From Chitinophagaceae bacterium (GTDB lineage: Bacteria > Bacteroidota > Bacteroidia > Chitinophagales > Chitinophagaceae): a stretch of DNA of 5,337 bases. How positions within the stretch are numbered: the stretch's first letter is position 1; every line of letters starts with the position of its first letter. Positions 1 through 5,337 of the stretch are shown here, piece after piece. Location of the stretch: NCBI GenBank assembly GCA_030151745.1, contig JASLDA010000046.1, forward strand, positions 1 to 5,337. Direction: 5' to 3'. The notes beneath the pieces are model-generated. The model made no database searches. It had not been told where the DNA came from and was given only the letters and a program-made list of their open reading frames with translations. The translations under genes were made by a program, and so were the position numbers.

Positions 1-160
1 GTATCGGGAAGTAGGTCGTTTAATACCCAAAACTTGGAATAAACCCCGGCCATGCTTGCGATGCAGAGCGCATACCCCAGGATGATTTCGTAACTTAGTG
101 GGACCGCCCGGAAGGTCCTTTTCCGTCAAAGGCCGGCTGCTTTCGCTGCCGGGTTCCGCC
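1..160. other. Upstream segment of the recDCB operon, no convincing gene
   Basis: This 160-base stretch precedes the preferred recD start and should hold the operon promoter, unless transcription enters from further left. All three plus-strand frames contain stops (for example TAA at 40-42 and TGA at 83-85), so no upstream plus-strand gene overlaps recD. A gene ending at the TAA at 40-42 is possible but only 13 codons of it would be visible and they are not recognisable. The left part is more AT-rich than the genes. I see no clear -35/-10 pair, no good TTTG / TAnnTTTG pair of the Bacteroidota type, no strong terminator and no operator. Confidence 0.5.
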
Positions 161-1957
161 ATGTTCACGACCAACGATCCGCACCAGCAATTCGCTGAAT
201 ACTTCGACGTTCCCGCGCTTAAGCCTTATGCCTACCTGCTTTCCAAAAAGCTGGGAGAAGGCCATATCTGCGTAACGCCTGCACAAATCGCGGAGGAGGC
301 GGAGCAGCTGCCCGAAAAGTACCGGGAGCTGCTCGGCATGCATCCCGATCCAGCGACGGTACCGCTGATCGCAACGGGGGGGCGGGAGTCGGAGCCCTTT
401 ATCCTGTTCCAGGACCGGCTCTACATCCAGCGATATTTCCGCTATGAATCGATCTGCCTGAATCGCATCATGCAGTTTATCGAGGCCGGCAAGGCAAGGC
501 TCCCGGCGCGCCTGGCCCGCCTCGAAGAACAGCGCGATTTCATCCGCTCCCTCTTCCCGCTTGGGGAACCGCCCTACGATTCCCGCTGCGACTGGCAGCT
601 GGTGGCGGCCCTGCACTCGGCGCTGAATCAGCTTACGATCATCACCGGGGGGCCGGGCACGGGTAAGACGACGACCGTCGCGCGCCTGCTGGGCATCCTG
701 CATGTGCTGGAGCCGGGACTCCGCATTGCCCTGGCCGCGCCTACGGGAAAGGCTGCCGCACGAATGGGGGAGAGTCTGCGCAATTCCCTGCTGGTAGATA
801 TCCCCGGCTTGCAGGAGGTGTTCGAGGCCCTGGAGCCGGCGACGATTCACAGGCTGCTGAAGCCTAAGCCGGGGACGCCGTATTTCCGGCACGATGCCGC
901 CAACCCGCTGCCCTACGATCTGATCATCATCGACGAGAGCAGCATGATCGACGTCGCGCTCTTCGCCAAGCTGCTCCGGGCCATAGGCCCGGATACGCGG
1001 CTGGTGCTGCTCGGCGACAAGGACCAGCTCGCCGCCGTGGAAGCGGGAAGCCTCTTCGGGGATCTCTGCCAGGCTCAGCCGGTGCTCAATACGTTCAGCG
1101 CCGCCCGCCGCCGCTTCCTGAACCAGTTTGCAGCCGACGCGGCCTGCGGCATCCCCGAATCCGCGGTCATCGAAGGCGCCGGGCACCCGCTGTTCCAGCA
1201 CGTGGTCGAGCTGCAGTACAGCCGGCGCTTCTCGGCGGATCACGGCATCGGGCCGCTCAGCAAGGCGATCATCGCGAACAATACCGAGGCACTGCAGTTC
1301 TACCGGGTGCAGACCGCGGATAAGGCCGTACGGTTCGATGAGGTCTATTCAGAGGAGTGTTTTGAGTCGATCGCGGCGGAATATGCCGCTTACCTGCAGG
1401 AGCCCGATACGCGCCTGGCATTGCGCAAGCTGGGAGCCTGCCGTATCCTTTGCGCCCTGCGCGAAGGTCCCCAGGGTGTGCATGCCATGAACACGGCCAC
1501 CGAAAACTATTTACGCAAACGCGGCCTGCTGCGCCTGCAGGGCGAATTCTACGAGAACCGGCCGCTTATGCTCACACGCAATTATTATGAGCATGGCCTG
1601 TTCAACGGGGATACCGGGATCATACGCAAGGATGCAGAGGGCACGCCCATGGCATGGTTCGACGACGGAGAAGGCGGGGTCAAAGGCATTTTGCCGGGCT
1701 ATCTCACGGACGCGGAGACCGCGTTCGCGATAACCATCCATAAAAGCCAGGGCTCCGAGTTCAACAAGGTGCTGGTCGTGCTGCCCGATGATGCGGAGTC
1801 GCCCATCCTGACCCGCGAGCTGCTGTACACCGGTGTGACCCGCGCGCGGACCGAGGTGATAATCCAGAGCCCGTGGCCGGTGCTGATGCACTGCGCCGCA
1901 CGTCGGGTGGAGCGGGCTTCCGGCATCGCCCGCCGTTTCCTGAATAACGAACCCTGA
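161..1957 (+). CDS. recD: RecD, 5'->3' helicase subunit of RecBCD exonuclease V
   Basis: This is the fast 5'->3' SF1B motor of the RecBCD complex, which works on double-strand DNA ends in the cytoplasm. Numbered from the ATG at 161 (598 aa; E. coli RecD is about 608), the N-terminal RecC-binding region carries GEGH at 32-35, matching GEGHVC of E. coli. The helicase motifs follow in order: Walker A GGPGTGKTT at 163-171 (catalytic Lys169), motif Ia PTGKAAARM at 194-202, Walker B IIIDES with Asp258-Glu259, motif III GDKDQL at 285-290, YSRRF at 353-357 (probable motif IV arginine region), NGDTGI at 482-487, TIHKSQGSEF at 525-534, and YTGVTRAR at 556-563 (motif VI arginine finger). The frame is open upstream to a TGA at 83-85, with a GTG at 98 that would add 21 residues. 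I prefer 161 because it is an ATG, matches the family length, and the extra Gly/Pro/Ser-rich residues look non-coding. Neither start has a Shine-Dalgarno. It is the first gene of the operon, 6 bp before recC. RecD2 and TraA-type helicases are less likely given the RecC and RecB neighbours and the length. Nothing is missing, so I expect an active protein. Confidence 0.96.
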   Translation: MFTTNDPHQQFAEYFDVPALKPYAYLLSKKLGEGHICVTPAQIAEEAEQLPEKYRELLGMHPDPATVPLIATGGRESEPFILFQDRLYIQRYFRYESICLNRIMQFIEAGKARLPARLARLEEQRDFIRSLFPLGEPPYDSRCDWQLVAALHSALNQLTIITGGPGTGKTTTVARLLGILHVLEPGLRIALAAPTGKAAARMGESLRNSLLVDIPGLQEVFEALEPATIHRLLKPKPGTPYFRHDAANPLPYDLIIIDESSMIDVALFAKLLRAIGPDTRLVLLGDKDQLAAVEAGSLFGDLCQAQPVLNTFSAARRRFLNQFAADAACGIPESAVIEGAGHPLFQHVVELQYSRRFSADHGIGPLSKAIIANNTEALQFYRVQTADKAVRFDEVYSEECFESIAAEYAAYLQEPDTRLALRKLGACRILCALREGPQGVHAMNTATENYLRKRGLLRLQGEFYENRPLMLTRNYYEHGLFNGDTGIIRKDAEGTPMAWFDDGEGGVKGILPGYLTDAETAFAITIHKSQGSEFNKVLVVLPDDAESPILTRELLYTGVTRARTEVIIQSPWPVLMHCAARRVERASGIARRFLNNEP

Positions 1958-1963
1958 TCTGCC

Positions 1964-4900
1964 ATGGCCCTTTTCTTCAACGTCTCCGCCGATCTTGAAA
2001 AGCTCTCCGAGCGGCTCGCCGGGTCCATCCGGGCGGCGGGGAACGGCGTGTTCGATCCGCACTACATCGTTACGCAGACCGATGGGATGAACAACTGGCT
2101 GCGCATGCAGCTGGCGGCCCATCTCGGTATCGCGGCCAATATCCGGTTCCAGCGCCCGAACGACCTGATCAACCTGCTCTATTTCCTGATCCGCGGCGAA
2201 GACTCGGAGCTGCTCAGCTCCCGGCATATGTCCTGGCTTATCTACAGGATCCTCGGCGAGCGCAGCTTCATCGGCCGGTTCCCTTCCATCGCTTCCTATT
2301 ATATGGAAGGCGGCTCCGATAAGGATACGCGGCGCATCGCCCTGGCGGAGAAGATGGCGGACCTTTTCGACCAATACCAGATCTACCGCACCGATATGAT
2401 GCGGGGCTGGAGCGATGGTCCCGGCGCGGACGGCGGCACGGCGGCCTGGCAGCAATATTTATGGGCGGCTGCGCGGACCGCTTCGGGGAACCGCCTGCCG
2501 GATAAGAGCCGCATCGGGGACGAGATTCTTAACGGCCTGAAGAACGGGGAGCTCCGTCGCCGGCTGCAGCGGCGGCTGCCGGCGGTCCACATCTTCGGGC
2601 TGTCCATCATCACCGACTACCACATCCGCCTGCTGGGCGCCCTGTCCGAAGTGATCGACGTGCATTTTCACCTGCTGAACCCTGCGCCGGCGGTTTACTG
2701 GTTCGACGACCGCAGCGAGAAGCAGATCGCGCGCTGGCGCAGCAAGGGGCTGCCCGTGGCGGACTCCGCGATCGCCGGCAATGCCCTGCTCGGCAGCTGG
2801 GGAAAGGTGCTGCGAGACACCTTCGGCATGCTTTTCAGCCAGGATCTGTTCCTGAACGCTTATGAAGAGCTGGAGTCTGCGGCGCCGGAGGCTGACAGCC
2901 TGCTGCACAAGATCCAGCATGATATCTACTATGCTGCGCAGCCCGGATCCGGCAATACGTTTACATGGGACGATCTGCAGGACGGCAGCCTTACGGTGAA
3001 TTCCTGCTACACCATCCCGCGCGAGGTCGAGGTGCTGTACAATTACCTCGTTCATATCGTGATGCAGGGCGAGCGTATAGCACCCCGGGACATCGTCGTA
3101 ATGGTGAGCGATGTGGATGCCTATGCGCCCTATATAAAGGCCGTGTTCGGCAATGCGCCCTACCGGTTCCGCTACACCATCGCGGACGAGAGCTTCCATG
3201 AAGGGGATACGCTGCTGGATGCCCTGCGCAGCGTGCTGCAGCTGAGCCCGGAGCAAATGACGGCCGAGACCGTGATGCAGCTGTTGGACCGGTCCTATAT
3301 CCGCCGCCGCTTCGGCATCGGCGATCCCGCAGCCCTGCGCGAGCTGGTCGCTGCGGCGGGGATCCGCTTCGGTATAGACGGGCGTTCCGAGGACGATACG
3401 CGCTTCGTCAGCTGGCGGCACGGTATCCGGCGCATCATGTACGGCATCTGCATGAGCGGCGAGGAGCTCTATGGCGATGGGGACGAGGCCTTCTATCCCC
3501 TGGATCTCATGGAGGGCGGCGAGGCGCGAGAGGCTGTGCGCTTCTGCCATTTCGCGGAAGTGCTGATCACTACGATCGAGGCCCGGCGCGGCTTGCGGAC
3601 GATAGGCGGCTGGGTGTCTTATATCGACTATGTGCTGCACGAGCTGATATTCGAGCCCGAATCCGACGCCGATGAGGATTACCACGCGCTGATGCAGCAG
3701 CTCAGCGACTACAATCTCGTCAACGACTGGATGGGAGACCGCATTCCCTACGAGGTATTCATCAGCAGCTTCCTGCAGAGCCTGCACGAGACCCGCCGCA
3801 GCGGCCTTTACGCAAACGGCGGCATTACCTTCTGCTCGCTGATCCCGATGCGGAGCATTCCCTTCCGCGTGGTGGCGATGCTGGGCATGGACTTCGACAA
3901 ATTCCCGCGCCGCGAGCTGGCCGCTTCCTTCAACCTGATGGCCCGCGACCCGCGCCGGGGAGACCGCTCCACCCGTGAGAATGATAAGCATCTTTTCCTG
4001 GAAACCCTGCTCTCGGCCCGGGATAAGCTCTACATCAGCTACCGCGGCCGCAATGCGAAGGATAACAGCCTCCTGCCTCCGAGCGCGCTGGTGGATGAGT
4101 TATTGGACTACATAGGCAGCAATATGGAAATGCCGGGGGACCTGCGCCCGATGCTGGTCCGCGTACACCCCCTGCATGCACATTCGAAGCGTTATGCCTC
4201 CGGAGCTCCCGGATTCTACGACTATCTGGGCAGCCGTACACGGGACCTTGCTAAGGTGACCGGGCAGCCGCAGCCGCAGGTATTTCCCGACACGCTCAGC
4301 CTGGAGGCCCTGCGCCGTTTTCTGCGCAATCCCATCCGCAGCTTCTACAATCACCGGCTGGGGATCTACTATGCCGGCCCGGCCGCTGTCCTGCCGGAGA
4401 CCGAGCTTTTCCAGCTCGACCGGCTCCGGGAGTGGCAGTTCAAGGGGGAGCTGCTGCAGGTGAGCCCTGACGGCGTCGATATGTTCCGGCATCAACGATT
4501 GCGTACCGCGAAATTGCCGCTGGCCAACATGGCGCATCTGAGCCTGGCCCGCGTCGAAGCGGAGGTCGCGCCGGTGCGGGAGCGCTACCTGGCGCTTACG
4601 AACCATGCAGCGCCGAAACAGCTCGTGGCGGAGCTCCGGCTCGAGGGCCTGAGCTTGCAGGTCGTGCTCCCGCAGGTTTTTGAACGGCAATGCATAAGCG
4701 TCTGTTGGTCGAAGAGCGCGTTCAAATACGTCATGGATGCCGGCCTGTATTACCTGGCCGGCCGGGCTTCCGGGCTGATCGACGGCTTGCGCCTGATGCT
4801 GGCGCATGGGAACGATATGCTGGAGGCCGCTCCGCTCGAGGCGCCCGAGGCCCGGGAAATGCTGGCTGCGATGCTGAAGCTGTACCGTGCTGGGCTGGAG

Positions 4901-5155
4901 CAGGCGCAGGCTTTCTCCGAGCATATCGCCGGCCGGATGTACAAGATAGATGCGGGCTCGCTGACTCCCGAGCTTTGGGCGGACGGTGTAGAGAAAGCGC
5001 TGAACGGGTTCGGCGCGCCCTGCGATGATCCTTACGTAATGCGGGAGTATGAGAACGGCCTGTTCGGGGGCGATACGGCCATGCAGCAGTACCTGGAATT
5101 CCATCGTGTCGTCATCGAGCCGCTGCGCCGCATTTTTCCAAGCTATTTCCTATGA
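1964..5155 (+). CDS. recC: RecC, Chi-recognition and scaffold subunit of RecBCD exonuclease V
   Basis: RecC holds RecB and RecD together, splits the incoming duplex, and in E. coli scans the 3' strand for Chi. The protein has 1063 aa (E. coli 1122). It shows RecC hallmarks in order: GMNNWL at 41-46 and GIAANI at 55-60, DLFDQY at 133-138, HIFGLS at 209-214, LLGSWGK at 275-281, LLHKIQ at 313-318, PREVEVL at 352-358, PRDIVVMV at 374-381, MRSIPFRVV at 629-637, GMDFDKFPR at 641-649, RGDRSTREND at 665-674, LYISYRGR at 689-696, then the C-terminal domain beginning near LRRFLRNPIRSF at 783-794. As in other RecC proteins the helicase fold has lost its motifs: there is no Walker A lysine in the N-terminal region and no PD-(D/E)XK nuclease signature that I can see. 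The ATG at 1964 is 6 bp after the recD stop, without a Shine-Dalgarno, so translation is probably coupled. The stop overlaps recB by 4 bp. Several positions linked to Chi reading in E. coli are changed (see findings). Confidence 0.96.
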   Translation: MALFFNVSADLEKLSERLAGSIRAAGNGVFDPHYIVTQTDGMNNWLRMQLAAHLGIAANIRFQRPNDLINLLYFLIRGEDSELLSSRHMSWLIYRILGERSFIGRFPSIASYYMEGGSDKDTRRIALAEKMADLFDQYQIYRTDMMRGWSDGPGADGGTAAWQQYLWAAARTASGNRLPDKSRIGDEILNGLKNGELRRRLQRRLPAVHIFGLSIITDYHIRLLGALSEVIDVHFHLLNPAPAVYWFDDRSEKQIARWRSKGLPVADSAIAGNALLGSWGKVLRDTFGMLFSQDLFLNAYEELESAAPEADSLLHKIQHDIYYAAQPGSGNTFTWDDLQDGSLTVNSCYTIPREVEVLYNYLVHIVMQGERIAPRDIVVMVSDVDAYAPYIKAVFGNAPYRFRYTIADESFHEGDTLLDALRSVLQLSPEQMTAETVMQLLDRSYIRRRFGIGDPAALRELVAAAGIRFGIDGRSEDDTRFVSWRHGIRRIMYGICMSGEELYGDGDEAFYPLDLMEGGEAREAVRFCHFAEVLITTIEARRGLRTIGGWVSYIDYVLHELIFEPESDADEDYHALMQQLSDYNLVNDWMGDRIPYEVFISSFLQSLHETRRSGLYANGGITFCSLIPMRSIPFRVVAMLGMDFDKFPRRELAASFNLMARDPRRGDRSTRENDKHLFLETLLSARDKLYISYRGRNAKDNSLLPPSALVDELLDYIGSNMEMPGDLRPMLVRVHPLHAHSKRYASGAPGFYDYLGSRTRDLAKVTGQPQPQVFPDTLSLEALRRFLRNPIRSFYNHRLGIYYAGPAAVLPETELFQLDRLREWQFKGELLQVSPDGVDMFRHQRLRTAKLPLANMAHLSLARVEAEVAPVRERYLALTNHAAPKQLVAELRLEGLSLQVVLPQVFERQCISVCWSKSAFKYVMDAGLYYLAGRASGLIDGLRLMLAHGNDMLEAAPLEAPEAREMLAAMLKLYRAGLEQAQAFSEHIAGRMYKIDAGSLTPELWADGVEKALNGFGAPCDDPYVMREYENGLFGGDTAMQQYLEFHRVVIEPLRRIFPSYFL
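5152..5155 (+). promoter_or_regulatory. ATGA stop-start overlap between recC and recB (translational coupling)
   Basis: The recB start codon ATG (5152-5154) overlaps the recC stop TGA (5153-5155). The bases just upstream lack a purine-rich Shine-Dalgarno, so ribosomes that finish recC probably restart on recB. Coupling would keep the two subunits of the 1:1:1 complex in balance. The overlap is seen directly; the coupling is inferred. Confidence 0.7.
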
Positions 5156-5337
5156 GCCAGTCCCTTCTTCCATTCGACGCGCAGACTGTCCCGCTCGAAG
5201 GCAGCAACCTGATCGAAGCTTCGGCCGGTACGGGGAAAACCTACAGCATCGCCGTCCTGGTGCTGCGGCTGGTCGTAGAGCAAGGCCTGCCGGTCTCGGG
5301 CATCCTGATGGTGACCTTCACCAAGGCGGCGGTAGCC
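5152..5337 (+). CDS. recB: RecB, 3'->5' helicase-nuclease subunit of RecBCD (N-terminal 62 codons only)
   Basis: Only the first 62 codons are in the window, and the frame is open to the right edge. The visible part is the start of the SF1A helicase domain. Walker A lies within EASAGTGKT at 22-30, with the ATP-binding lysine at residue 29, the same number as in E. coli RecB. Motif Ia begins as VTFTKAAVA at 54-62; E. coli has VTFTEAATA there. RecB is the 3'->5' motor and carries the only nuclease of the complex in its C-terminal domain, which must lie beyond the window. The ATG at 5152 overlaps the recC stop (ATGA), a sign of coupled translation. There is no Shine-Dalgarno in the preceding recC codons. 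AddA or UvrD/PcrA share the same Walker motif, but the match to the first residues of RecB and the position right after recC make RecB the clear choice. Whether the nuclease domain is intact cannot be judged here. Confidence 0.93.
   Translation, partial: MSQSLLPFDAQTVPLEGSNLIEASAGTGKTYSIAVLVLRLVVEQGLPVSGILMVTFTKAAVA

Noticed and set aside
28..38. Small inverted repeat CCAA-AAC-TTGG in the upstream segment.
   Set aside because: The 4-bp arms with a 3-base loop are too short for a terminator, and no U-tract follows. Such repeats occur by chance.
83..90. TGATTTCG as a possible Bacteroidota -7 element (TAnnTTTG) before recD.
   Set aside because: Only four of the six fixed positions match and no TTTG lies at the expected distance upstream, so it does not support a promoter call.
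598..605. Exact E. coli Chi octamer GCTGGTGG on the plus strand; a second copy lies at 4087-4094.
   Set aside because: Both sit inside coding sequence where CTG-GTG (Leu-Val) codons or similar GC-rich codons produce the string readily. Two copies in 5.3 kb of GC-rich coding DNA is weak evidence, and the RecC here has an altered Chi channel, so I do not call them functional Chi sites.
1128..1490. Plus-strand open frame of 120 codons inside recD in another frame, and smaller ones at 2965-3201 and 4690-5028.
   Set aside because: The translations are Arg/Ser/Pro- or Arg/Gly-rich and low in complexity, as expected for a shifted frame of a GC-rich gene. The recD and recC frames are continuous, so they do not indicate a frameshift.
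2459..3991. Long minus-strand open frame (510 codons) antisense to recC, plus others at 95-1243, 1511-2455 and 4100-5104.
   Set aside because: They lie opposite genes with full family motifs. Their products are rich in His, Gln, Arg, Ala and Gly with no recognisable domain, which is typical of antisense shadows in GC-rich DNA.

Overview
The window is almost entirely one strand of protein-coding DNA and carries a recBCD-type operon in the order recD - recC - recB. recD (start most likely at 161) and recC are complete. recB is cut off by the right edge after 62 codons. Together they encode the three subunits of the RecBCD (exonuclease V) helicase-nuclease. This enzyme loads on double-strand DNA ends, unwinds them with two motors (RecB 3'->5', RecD 5'->3'), degrades foreign or broken DNA, and prepares 3' single strands for RecA.

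Layout: 1-160 is a short upstream segment with no convincing gene or promoter consensus. It has a weak open frame on the minus strand running off the left edge. 161-1957 is recD, with all the SF1B helicase motifs. A 6-bp gap follows, then recC at 1964-5155. The recC stop overlaps the recB start in an ATGA (5152-5155), and recB runs to 5337. The spacing indicates a single transcript with translational coupling, as expected for subunits of one complex.

Organism: GC content is high (about 60% by eye). None of the three starts has a recognisable Shine-Dalgarno sequence, which is a habit of Bacteroidota and relatives. The protein sequences are clear but distant RecBCD homologues of the E. coli enzyme. 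A GC-rich member of Bacteroidota or a neighbouring phylum is my best guess, but this is inference and the window has no taxonomic marker.

This looks like a housekeeping DNA-repair locus, not a new system. The most interesting point is in RecC. Its N-terminal region aligns with E. coli RecC with almost no register shift, and the DLFDQY segment (133-138), which includes Chi-linked D133, L134 and D136, is kept. Several residues that line the Chi-recognition channel in E. coli are replaced, so this enzyme may read a different Chi sequence or none.
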